Shown: piece by piece, positions 1 to 6,114 of the stretch
Layout of the letters: every line of letters begins with the position of its first letter
Position numbering within the stretch: position 1 is the first letter of the stretch
From: Acholeplasmataceae bacterium
Lineage (GTDB): Bacteria; Bacillota_I; Bacilli_A; Acholeplasmatales; Acholeplasmataceae
Assembly (NCBI GenBank): GCA_016934175.1
Contig: JAFGTI010000017.1
Coordinates: 1 to 14,463 of the forward strand
Direction of reading: 5' to 3'
Length of the DNA stretch: 14,463 bases
Program-made: the position numbers and the translations under genes
Notes under the pieces: generated by a model
Told to the model about the DNA's origin: nothing
The model's database searches: none
The model's input: the letters and a program-made list of their open reading frames with translations, nothing else

Positions 1-148
1 TGATATGCATTAAAACTTTTTCTGGGTTACTGACATCTGCATAAAAAAGAACTCTATTTTTTTCACCCAATAGAATATCTTTCAAAACATCTATATTATA
101 TAAATTCTTCAATTTTTTAGATGCTTCTTTAAAGTATGTTTTTTTCAT
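1..148 (-). CDS. N-terminal fragment of an unrecognised protein
   Basis: Partial gene that reads off the left edge on the minus strand. An ATG at 148-146 opens 49 codons without a stop, starting MKKTYFKEASKKLKNLYN, with a later stretch NRVLFYADVSNPEKVLMHI. The start is uncertain: the purine-rich GAAAGA upstream is a weak ribosome site, and an in-frame GTG at 169 would add seven residues. The N-terminus is lysine-rich and hydrophilic, with no signal peptide or membrane segment in the visible part. I do not recognise the family and assign no function. A tandem TATGAT element lies upstream on the same strand, which supports this being a real gene that diverges from the flavodoxin gene. Confidence 0.5.
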   Translation of the reverse strand, partial: MKKTYFKEASKKLKNLYNIDVLKDILLGEKNRVLFYADVSNPEKVLMHI

Positions 149-187
149 TTGTTTTGATCTTTCTTTCACTTATAATTACTTTATTCT

Positions 188-216
188 ATCATATCATAAA
201 AAACTAACGATTTAAT
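188..216 (-). promoter_or_regulatory. candidate extended -10 promoter for the left-edge gene
   Basis: On the minus strand two TATGAT hexamers overlap by one base (198-193 and 193-188). The second is preceded by TGA, making an extended -10 (TGATATGAT). A weak -35, ATTAAA (216-211), sits 17 bases upstream. Transcription would start near 181, about 30 bases before the ATG at 148. The -35 match is poor, so the call rests on the extended -10. Confidence 0.4.
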
Positions 217-387
217 TACTTTTTAATTACGTTTCTTGTAATATAAATTTATAGATTTAATGCCATATTCTATCGTATATGCATGTTCTTGAAGATGTGT
301 TTCAGGTCAAAGCATGATAAAATAACATCATATAGATTAAATCTAATATTACAATATTATCAATACAAAATAAAGCGAGGGATTAAA

Positions 388-876
388 TTGAAAAAAATAC
401 TAGTCGTTTACTACTCTTACGAAGGTCACACTGAGCATGTAGCGTATGTTATAGCACAAGAACTTAGCGCTGATGTTTTGCAAATCAAGCCTATAAAAGA
501 GATGAGCACTAAAGGATTTGGAAAATATTTATGGGGCGGATCTCAAGTTTATATGAAAAAAATACCTAAATTAGAGCCTATTAGTGTTGATTTCTCAAAG
601 TATGATACTATTTTTGTTGGATCTCCTATTTGGGCGTGGTCGCTTACTCCACCAATTAAATCTTTTATTTTGAATGATTATCTTATTGATAAAGATTTGT
701 ATTTCTTTTATACACATGAAGGTGGACCGGGAAAAGTAGAAAAAAGTTTTAAAATAATGGTTGAAAAAAAGAATCGTTTTTTAGGAACATGTGGATTTAT
801 ACCTCCAAAAAATAATTTCGATTTAATCAATCAACAAGTCTATGATTGGTTAAATTTATTAAATATAGAAAAATAA
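388..876 (+). CDS. small flavodoxin-like protein (162 aa)
   Basis: Cytoplasmic flavodoxin-fold protein, probably an FMN-binding redox carrier or small flavin reductase. The N-terminus KKILVVYYSYEGHTEHVA has the beta-strand plus phosphate-binding loop pattern (VVYYS-x-x-G-x-T), like YSFTGNT of other flavodoxins. A second signature, FVGSPIWAWSLTPPIKSF, matches the flavin-stacking loop of the Flavodoxin_4-type family. The length is normal for a single flavodoxin domain. I prefer the TTG start at 388 to upstream ATG codons because GCGAGGGA at 375-382 is a good ribosome site six to seven bases before it, and homology begins right there. A 13-base dyad (TAGATT-A-AATCTA, 333-345) and a weak TTGAAG/CATGAT promoter (289-318) lie upstream and might control it. 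It converges on the GGDEF gene. No link to the sulfosugar operon is visible. Confidence 0.8.
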   Translation: MKKILVVYYSYEGHTEHVAYVIAQELSADVLQIKPIKEMSTKGFGKYLWGGSQVYMKKIPKLEPISVDFSKYDTIFVGSPIWAWSLTPPIKSFILNDYLIDKDLYFFYTHEGGPGKVEKSFKIMVEKKNRFLGTCGFIPPKNNFDLINQQVYDWLNLLNIEK

Positions 877-907
877 AATGCGAAATCGATATTCGCATTT
901 TTTATTT
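875..907. terminator. bidirectional intrinsic terminator between convergent genes
   Basis: AAAATGCGAA (875-884) pairs perfectly with TTCGCATTTT (892-901) across a seven-base loop. A T-rich tract follows on the plus strand, and the A-rich 5' arm gives a T-run on the minus strand. It overlaps the stop codon of the flavodoxin gene and abuts the stop of the GGDEF gene (902), so it probably ends both transcripts. Confidence 0.8.
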
Positions 908-1969
908 CTTAATTTGTTTTCTCAAGTACATTTTTTTATCTGCTTCAACTAATAATTCATCTAGTGTAGTGCCATCATCTGGAAACTTAGACAATCCCAA
1001 ACTAACACCATTAAATATATATTTAAATCTATAATTTTTACTTATATTCTTGCTAAATAAACCCAAATCTATTTTAGATGATTTAATGATACAAACAAAT
1101 TCATCTCCGGAAACTCTATAAACACTATCCTCAGTATTTATGCTTTGACTAACAGCTTCAGTAAAAGAAATTATATAATCATCACCCACAGGATGGCCGT
1201 AAGTGTCATTGATTGACTTTAAGTCATCCAAATCCATAAAAATGAGTTCAAATGCTATTTTCTTTGATATTAATGCATTTGATTGAGCAAATAGAGCATA
1301 TCGATTCCCAATTTTAGTCAAATTATCCATGTAAGCTAATTTATTCAATGAAAATATATTATTTGATTTATCAACATACCTTTTCAAAAGTGTATAGATA
1401 AGTAAGGAAATAATCAACACCAAGATAAAATCAACCAACATCCAAAAAGGCTTTATTACAGTTGAATAAGTGATCCCTACAGTCGCAAGAAAAATCAATG
1501 CTACAGTCGATACCATAATAGCCGAACTATCATTTTCAATATCGTCAATAATAGGTTTATATGTGTTTCTAGCAAATATCAAAATAAATGGTGTTAAACC
1601 AATGAACAAAATTGTCTGAACAATAAATATAAATAATTGATCTTGATCAAAAAAACCAGCGATAGATATAGAAAATCCTGAAATAATCATTGTTTGTGTC
1701 CAACTAAAAAGCATCAATGTTGTAATTTTTAGTAATGACTCCTTATATAAATAATATAAAGGGAATACATAAGTAATTCCTATGACAATATTAAACCATG
1801 GTGGACGATTAAAATTTTGTGCAAAATACGCAGCCACAACATATATAAAAGTAAATAGAACTAGATATGTCACTATTTTCAAAACAGAATATTTTTTTGT
1901 TAAGACGAAATGCGTCACAAGTAAATTAACAAATAAAATTTCAACAATTATCAAAGTGTGTATAACCAT
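902..1969 (-). CDS. membrane GGDEF protein, likely diguanylate cyclase
   Basis: Predicted membrane-bound diguanylate cyclase making cyclic di-GMP from two GTP. With the start at 1969 the protein has 355 residues. About six hydrophobic segments occupy residues 2-195, then a cytoplasmic GGDEF domain begins at DNLTKIGNR (215-223). Metal and substrate signatures are visible: FMDLDDLKSINDTYGH with metal-binding D246, and the signature loop SGDEF at 287-291. The first Gly of GGDEF is Ser, a variant that I recall still being active in some enzymes. The RxxD inhibitory I-site is absent: the tetrad is NTED, with Asn in place of Arg. I chose the ATG at 1969 over the upstream one at 1987 because GGGAG (1980-1976 on this strand) lies six bases before it, while 1987 has no ribosome site. 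The sensory membrane part belongs to no family I can name. Confidence 0.82.
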   Translation of the reverse strand: MVIHTLIIVEILFVNLLVTHFVLTKKYSVLKIVTYLVLFTFIYVVAAYFAQNFNRPPWFNIVIGITYVFPLYYLYKESLLKITTLMLFSWTQTMIISGFSISIAGFFDQDQLFIFIVQTILFIGLTPFILIFARNTYKPIIDDIENDSSAIMVSTVALIFLATVGITYSTVIKPFWMLVDFILVLIISLLIYTLLKRYVDKSNNIFSLNKLAYMDNLTKIGNRYALFAQSNALISKKIAFELIFMDLDDLKSINDTYGHPVGDDYIISFTEAVSQSINTEDSVYRVSGDEFVCIIKSSKIDLGLFSKNISKNYRFKYIFNGVSLGLSKFPDDGTTLDELLVEADKKMYLRKQIKK

Positions 1970-2012
1970 GATGCACTCCCATCTCATATATTTTTATTTT
2001 TACTTCCATTGT

Positions 2013-2021
2013 ATTATAGCA
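2013..2021 (-). promoter_or_regulatory. extended -10 promoter of the GGDEF gene
   Basis: On the minus strand TGCTATAAT (2021-2013) is a perfect TATAAT with the TGn extension. No good -35 lies 16-18 bases upstream, which is tolerable for an extended -10. Transcription would start near 2006, giving a short leader that contains the GGGAG ribosome site. Confidence 0.6.
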
Positions 2022-2129
2022 TGTCTTGCCTATTATCGAGATTGTCGTTTATATTGTGAAAGGGGTATATCTGAATACATTGTTCAAAAAAGTTATGATA
2101 AGAATGGATTTACGTAATTTGAAAATAAT

Positions 2130-2178
2130 TGTCTTAGATTGTTAGAAAACGCTAACACAATGATATACAATCTAGACA
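2130..2178. repeat. imperfect 12-bp inverted repeat with 24-base spacer
   Basis: TGTC-t-TAGATTGT (2130-2142, one bulged T) is complementary to ACAATCTAGACA (2167-2178). The spacer carries a nested dyad, TTAG/CTAA, around AAAACG. There is no T-tract after it, so it is not a classic terminator. It could be an operator array or a small-RNA or untranslated-region hairpin. Its position, between the two divergent promoters, favours a regulatory role. Confidence 0.5.
2140..2157. promoter_or_regulatory. operator-like dyad, distal cre/LacI-type site
   Basis: TGTTAGAAAACGCTAACA has perfect 6-bp arms (TGTTAG/CTAACA). Read on the minus strand it contains AGCGTTTTC, the same nine bases as the site at 2493-2501. 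It fits the catabolite-responsive (CcpA) consensus WTGNAANCGNWNNCWW with mismatches at two positions. A LacI-family regulator, either CcpA or an SQ-specific repressor, is the likely binder; this is inferred from the sequence only. Confidence 0.4.
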
Positions 2179-2318
2179 TCCTTAGAAACAAGACTAATTG
2201 TAATAATAGAAAAAATGATTTTTTTTGCCGTATTTTACTAAATATTGAATTTAGTTCTGTTTTTAACTAATAAACTATAAAAAGATATATATTTGTACAT
2301 AAAAATATTAAATTTATC

Positions 2319-2347
2319 TTGATATATAGGCAATCTAGTGATATGAT
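2319..2347 (+). promoter_or_regulatory. main promoter of the sulfosugar operon
   Basis: TTGATA (2319-2324), a 17-base spacer, then TATGAT (2342-2347) preceded by TGA, which also makes an extended -10. This is the best sigma-A promoter in the window. The start would lie near 2354, leaving an untranslated leader of about 166 bases before the first gene. That is unusually long, and it contains a terminator. Confidence 0.72.
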
Positions 2348-2395
2348 GAAAGTGTAATTTAGCAATTTAACAATTTAATCCATAAAAGAGACATA

Positions 2396-2478
2396 GAGAG
2401 TATTCGTAAAAAGCAATGGTTTTTTACACTATTACTCTCATTTTATTAAGGTGATGAAATGAGAACCTTAATTTTTTT
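2396..2478 (+). promoter_or_regulatory. candidate transcription attenuator or riboswitch-like leader
   Basis: Three helices compete in the leader. Helix 1 pairs GAGAGTA (2396-2402) with TACTCTC (2433-2439), with an inner helix GTAAAAA (2406-2412)/TTTTTAC (2421-2427). Helix 2 pairs TCTCATTT (2436-2443) with AAATGAGA (2457-2464), reusing the 3' strand of helix 1. Helix 3 is the terminator stem 2445-2452/2465-2472. Helix 2 encloses one arm of helix 3 and leaves no linker, so the two should exclude each other. This is the layout of an anti-antiterminator, antiterminator and terminator. I see no T-box sequence, no BglG-type RAT and no riboswitch core that I know. Confidence 0.5.
2445..2478 (+). 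terminator. intrinsic terminator inside the operon leader
   Basis: ATTAAGGT (2445-2452) pairs with ACCTTAAT (2465-2472) across a 12-base loop, and the descending arm runs into seven T residues (2472-2478). It lies downstream of the main promoter and upstream of the first gene, so it must be read through for the operon to be expressed. Confidence 0.65.
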
Positions 2479-2488
2479 GCAAATAACA

Positions 2489-2502
2489 AGTAAGCGTTTT
2501 CA
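2489..2502. promoter_or_regulatory. cre/LacI-type operator next to the first ribosome site
   Basis: AGTAAGCGTTTTCA matches the catabolite-responsive consensus with one mismatch (A for T at the first core position). It shares AGCGTTTTC with the dyad at 2140-2157. Lying about 140 bases downstream of the predicted transcription start and just before AGGAG (2509-2513), it would act as a roadblock, or as one half of a repression loop with the distal site. Confidence 0.5.
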
Positions 2503-2519
2503 TAAATTAGGAGCCCAAT

Positions 2520-3188
2520 ATGCTACAAAATTTGAAACAGAATAATCCTAAACTTGATTTATATCATATTAATGATAATACATTCACTGCATATGGAAAA
2601 ATTCTAGATTTTAAATACTTTGAAGAATTAAAAACATACATGATTCAGCATACACAAGTACCTGAAAAAGAAAATATTTATGTTGCTCATGATGAGCAAC
2701 TTGCATTATCTATCACTGATCAATCCGTTTTTAATGATGTCTTTGGAAATGTAAGATTACAATATGGATTTGTTAATGGTAACAATTCAAAATTAAATGC
2801 ACTTGAGTATCATAAATCCTCAGAAATAAACATTGCAATAACTCCCTTGATACTACTACTAGGACATGCAAGTGATATTAAAAATCGCACATATGATTCA
2901 AGTCAGCTTAAAGCATTTTATATACCTGAAAACACAGCAATTGAGCTTTATCCAATGACACTCCATTTCTCTCCATCCAAGGTATCAAATCTTGGATTCA
3001 AGTGTGGCGTTATACTACCTTATGGAACAAATATGGAATTTGTTACTTCAAAACTACTAAACTGTGATGAAGATTATTTTTTATTTAAAACAAACAAATG
3101 GTTAATTGCACATCAAGAACATATAAAAATGATTCATCTTGGGGCATATGTTGGTATAACAGGACCAAATATAGAAATCAAATATTAG
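2520..3188 (+). CDS. DUF4867 family protein (222 aa), probable cupin-like sugar-operon protein
   Basis: First gene of the operon. The family resemblance comes from the block around residues 84-102 (GFVNGNNSKLNALEYHKSSE), the stretch ITPLILLLGHASDI, and the block around 134-150 (YIPENTAIELYPMTLHF), which I recognise as DUF4867, a Firmicutes family found in sugar operons. The spacing of H98, E102, E142 and H149 looks like the metal ligands of a cupin barrel, which is an inference. The function is not known. I recall a DUF4867 gene also accompanying transaldolase-type SQ clusters, so a role with SQ itself (anomer or epimer handling, or an auxiliary isomerase) is reasonable. There is no signal peptide, so it is cytoplasmic. 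The ribosome site AGGAG is six bases before the ATG at 2520. The next gene starts 11 bases after its stop. Confidence 0.82.
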   Translation: MLQNLKQNNPKLDLYHINDNTFTAYGKILDFKYFEELKTYMIQHTQVPEKENIYVAHDEQLALSITDQSVFNDVFGNVRLQYGFVNGNNSKLNALEYHKSSEINIAITPLILLLGHASDIKNRTYDSSQLKAFYIPENTAIELYPMTLHFSPSKVSNLGFKCGVILPYGTNMEFVTSKLLNCDEDYFLFKTNKWLIAHQEHIKMIHLGAYVGITGPNIEIKY

Positions 3189-3199
3189 TCGAGGACATT

Positions 3200-5200
3200 A
3201 TGATAAATATATTAACTCAAAAAGATGAATTGACAGTTTTATATAACAACCAGATAATCATCAAGCATCAAACAAAACACCCAGCATTTTATTTAGGCTA
3301 TGGCACAGAAAAAATAGATAGTTATCGTGGCAATTATAAATTTGATGATTATATCGAGCAAAGAATTGGCCTTTCTTCATTTAATGTCATTGATCATTCA
3401 ATCACTTTTTCCAATCATAGTGTTACACTCATTATTGATTTTGAAGAATTAGACAATCGGTTGATTCTAAAATTAAAATCATCGATAGATTTAAATCGGT
3501 TTTGGATGAGATTATATGCAACTCCTGAGGAAAAAGTCTATGGATGCGGTGAACAAGCATCTTATTTCAATCTCAGGTATAGAAACTATCCATTATGGAC
3601 ATCCGAACCAGGAGTTGGAAGAGATAAACAATCACTTACTACTTTCTATGCCGACTTAAAAGATAAAGCGGGTGGAGATTACTACACTACTTATTATCCT
3701 GAACCAACATTTATTTCAACTAGAAAATATTGGGTACACTTCGATTCTTATGCTTATGCAAATTTTAATTTTAAGCATCAAGATTTTCATGAATTGTTTT
3801 TTTGGGAAACACCTAAAAAAATCGTATTATCTTTCGAAGATTCATATCTTGATTTAGTTGAAGATTTAACAAATTATACAGGAAGACCACCCATATTACC
3901 TGAATTTGTTTTAGATGGAATGACATTGGGAGTACAAGGTGGTCTTAATCAAGTTTTAACTTACTTAAAACAAGCTCAAGACGCAAATATAAAAGTTAGT
4001 GGTTTATGGTGCCAAGATTGGGCAGGACATAATTATACATCATTTGGAAAAAGACTTTACTGGAATTGGGTGCTTAACGAAAATGTTTACCCAAATTTAA
4101 AAGAGGAAATTAAAAAGCTTGATCAACAAAATGTCGCTTTCCTAACCTATATATGTCCGTTTCTCCTAGAAAATGAGACCTTATATAATGAAGCGAAAGA
4201 TCAAGGGTATTTAGCACTAACAAAAGAAAACTCTGTTTACAAAGAAGATTTTGGTGAATTCTATTGTGGCATAGTAGATTTAACTAACCCAGATGCTTTT
4301 AAGTGGTACAAACAAATCATCAAGACTAACATTATTGATTTAGGTATTAAAGGTTGGATGGCTGATTTCGGTGAATATCTACCCGTTGATTGTGTTCTGC
4401 ATAATGGCATTGATGCAAAATTAATGCACAATCAGTGGCCCGTATTATGGGCTAAATGTAATTACGAAGCTGTTGAAGAATCTGGCAAACTTGGTGAAAT
4501 CTTTTATTTTATGAGAGCTGGTGCACATGGCTCTCAGCATTACGCCACATCTTTATGGGCAGGTGATCAAAGTGTAAATTGGGAAACTCATGATGGCATT
4601 GCCTCAGTCATACCTTCAGCATTATCTACAGGAATCATAGGAAATCCTTTTACACATAGTGATATTGGTGGATTTACAAGCCTTCATGGAAATATTAGAA
4701 CAAAAGAACTTTTCGAACGTTGGTTAGAAATGAATGTATTTACATCATACATGCGTTCACATGAGGGAAATAGACCTTCTTCAAATTTCCAATTCTACCA
4801 AAGTGAAGATACCTTAAAGTTGATGGAAAGAATGACAAGTGTTCGTGTAGATTTAAAACCATATATTCAAGATTTGATAAAACAAGGATCAACTTTTGGT
4901 TATCCAGTCCAAAGACCATTGTTCATGCATTACGAAGATGATTTAATAACTTATGATTTGCAATATGAGTACTTATTTGGATCTGATATGTTAATTAAAC
5001 CAGTTGTTGAGCAAGGTCTATTCGTTTTAGACATTTATCTACCTCAAGATGATTGGGTTCACTTATGGACGGGAAATAAATATAGTGGCAAACAAATCAT
5101 TACTATAGATTGCCCGATTGGTTATCCTCCAGTCTTTTATAGAAAGAAATCAAAGTATAGTAAATTATTCGAGCAAATCACGAATAAATATCATCAATAA
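3200..5200 (+). CDS. yihQ: GH31 sulfoquinovosidase, YihQ-like (666 aa)
   Basis: Cytoplasmic retaining alpha-glycosidase expected to release SQ from sulfoquinovosyl glycerol and related glycosides. It aligns with E. coli YihQ from memory with a constant offset of 16 residues: nucleophile D389 (GWMADFGEYLP; D405 in YihQ), acid/base D456 (WAGDQSVNW; D472), sulfonate-binding R285 and W288 (TSFGKRLYWNW; R301 and W304), and Q246 and Q272 (Q262 and Q288). This separates it from ordinary alpha-glucosidases. The position of YihQ Tyr508 is F492 here (HSDIGGFTSL). An N-terminal beta-sandwich, a catalytic (beta/alpha)8 barrel (about 240-560) and a C-terminal beta domain fit the length. The ATG at 3200 has GAGG five bases upstream; a frame open from 3098 overlaps the preceding gene and has no homology. 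It has no secretion signal, so substrates must be imported intact by the adjoining ABC system. Confidence 0.9.
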   Translation: MINILTQKDELTVLYNNQIIIKHQTKHPAFYLGYGTEKIDSYRGNYKFDDYIEQRIGLSSFNVIDHSITFSNHSVTLIIDFEELDNRLILKLKSSIDLNRFWMRLYATPEEKVYGCGEQASYFNLRYRNYPLWTSEPGVGRDKQSLTTFYADLKDKAGGDYYTTYYPEPTFISTRKYWVHFDSYAYANFNFKHQDFHELFFWETPKKIVLSFEDSYLDLVEDLTNYTGRPPILPEFVLDGMTLGVQGGLNQVLTYLKQAQDANIKVSGLWCQDWAGHNYTSFGKRLYWNWVLNENVYPNLKEEIKKLDQQNVAFLTYICPFLLENETLYNEAKDQGYLALTKENSVYKEDFGEFYCGIVDLTNPDAFKWYKQIIKTNIIDLGIKGWMADFGEYLPVDCVLHNGIDAKLMHNQWPVLWAKCNYEAVEESGKLGEIFYFMRAGAHGSQHYATSLWAGDQSVNWETHDGIASVIPSALSTGIIGNPFTHSDIGGFTSLHGNIRTKELFERWLEMNVFTSYMRSHEGNRPSSNFQFYQSEDTLKLMERMTSVRVDLKPYIQDLIKQGSTFGYPVQRPLFMHYEDDLITYDLQYEYLFGSDMLIKPVVEQGLFVLDIYLPQDDWVHLWTGNKYSGKQIITIDCPIGYPPVFYRKKSKYSKLFEQITNKYHQ

Positions 5201-5211
5201 GGAGAGACTTA

Positions 5212-6114
5212 ATGACGAAAAAAGAACAAACGTATAAAAATTATATACGCAAGCAAAAGATTATACCTTATCTATTTTTAACCCCAAATTTAATTATTTT
5301 TTCTATATTTATTATCTTACCGGCTATAATAGGAATTTATTATTCTTTTACTGATATGACTTTATTTACGTTTGATTCTCCTAATTTGATTGGCTTTACA
5401 AATTATAGAACTTTAATTCATGATGAAGATTTTATAGCCGCTTTAATAAACACAGTTAAACTAGTTGTTGTAACGGTTCCTATTATATTTGTGACCTCAT
5501 TAATGATTGCAGTACTTCTCGTACAACCACTTAGAGCTAAAGGATTATTTAGAGCTATCTATTATTGGCCGGTTATGATTTCAGCGATTGTAGTTGGGAT
5601 TATCTGGCAATGGATATTGGCTGGAAACTTTGGTTTGTTTAATACAACACTTAAAGCATTGGGTTTAGATGCTATTGATACGTTAATCAATCCAAAATTC
5701 GCATGGTGGTCAGTCGTATTTGCCATAGTATGGTCACGCACAGGTTATTATATGATCATCTTCGTTGCTGCATTACTTAGCATTCCTGAATCGCTTTATG
5801 AGGCTGCTGAGATGGATGGTGCTAATAGAATTCAGAAATTTTTCAGTATTACTTACCCCTCACTTAGAGCAGCAAGATTGATGGTTTTCATATTAGTTAC
5901 CATGGAAATCTTCAAGACCTACCCACTAGTCGTAACCTTAACTGGTGGTGGACCATTCGATGCCACACAATTTACAGTTCAATATATTTATGAAATGGCC
6001 TTTAAGAGTTATCAAGTTGGTTTAGCAAGTGCGATGTCTGTAATTATGCTACTGATAGTGACAGTCTTTACAGCATTGAACTTCTTCTTGTCGAGACGAG
6101 GTGAAGATCGATGA
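5212..6114 (+). CDS. ABC sugar transporter permease, MalF/UgpA type (300 aa)
   Basis: Integral membrane subunit of a carbohydrate-uptake (CUT1) ABC importer. About six hydrophobic segments run from residue 17 to 292. The cytoplasmic coupling loop carries the EAA motif in full (EAAEMDGANRIQKFFSITYP, 197-216), with the invariant Gly at 203. LTGGGPFDATQ (243-253) is typical of the MalF/UgpA half. The ribosome site AAGGAGAG precedes the ATG by seven bases, and the gap from the GH31 gene is 11 bases. Placement beside a sulfoquinovosidase implies SQ or SQ-glyceride import, in the way SmoG/SmoH serve SQ uptake in Agrobacterium. The ligand is inferred from context, not from the permease sequence. The stop is a TGA overlapping the next start. 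Confidence 0.88.
   Translation: MTKKEQTYKNYIRKQKIIPYLFLTPNLIIFSIFIILPAIIGIYYSFTDMTLFTFDSPNLIGFTNYRTLIHDEDFIAALINTVKLVVVTVPIIFVTSLMIAVLLVQPLRAKGLFRAIYYWPVMISAIVVGIIWQWILAGNFGLFNTTLKALGLDAIDTLINPKFAWWSVVFAIVWSRTGYYMIIFVAALLSIPESLYEAAEMDGANRIQKFFSITYPSLRAARLMVFILVTMEIFKTYPLVVTLTGGGPFDATQFTVQYIYEMAFKSYQVGLASAMSVIMLLIVTVFTALNFFLSRRGEDR

Larger units (their letters stand above)
1970..2519. other. 550-base regulatory intergenic region
   Basis: Gene-free stretch between the divergent GGDEF gene and the sulfosugar operon. From left to right it holds the GGDEF promoter, an imperfect 12-bp inverted repeat (2130-2178) containing an operator-like dyad, a very AT-rich segment (2180-2315) in which I see nothing certain, a strong plus-strand promoter (2319-2347), a structured leader ending in an intrinsic terminator (2396-2478), and a second operator-like site (2489-2502) just before the ribosome site. 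Open frames across it look fortuitous: they lack ribosome sites and recognisable protein content. No transcription-factor gene is present in the window. Confidence 0.7.

Noticed and set aside
846..1034. Plus-strand open frame of 62 codons
   Set aside because: It overlaps the flavodoxin end, the terminator and the GGDEF gene antisense; no ribosome site.
1782..2117. Plus-strand open frame of 111 codons
   Set aside because: It runs antisense through the GGDEF N-terminus and into the intergenic region, has no ribosome site, and its composition is unlike a real protein.
2396..2478. T-box riboswitch
   Set aside because: The conserved T-box sequence AGGGTGGNACCGCG is absent, and the downstream genes are not amino-acid related.
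2477..2506. Second promoter TTGCAA-17/18-TCATAA overlapping the cre-like site
   Set aside because: The -10 match is poor, and the start would fall within the ribosome site, leaving no usable leader.
3098..3199. N-terminal extension of the GH31 protein from 3098
   Set aside because: It overlaps the end of the DUF4867 gene in another frame and lacks homology; the ATG at 3200 has a good GAGG site.
3200..5200. Ordinary alpha-glucosidase or alpha-xylosidase assignment for the GH31 gene
   Set aside because: The TSFGKR-x-x-WNW block and the two Gln positions match the sulfoquinovosidase branch, and the neighbours form a sulfo-TK set.
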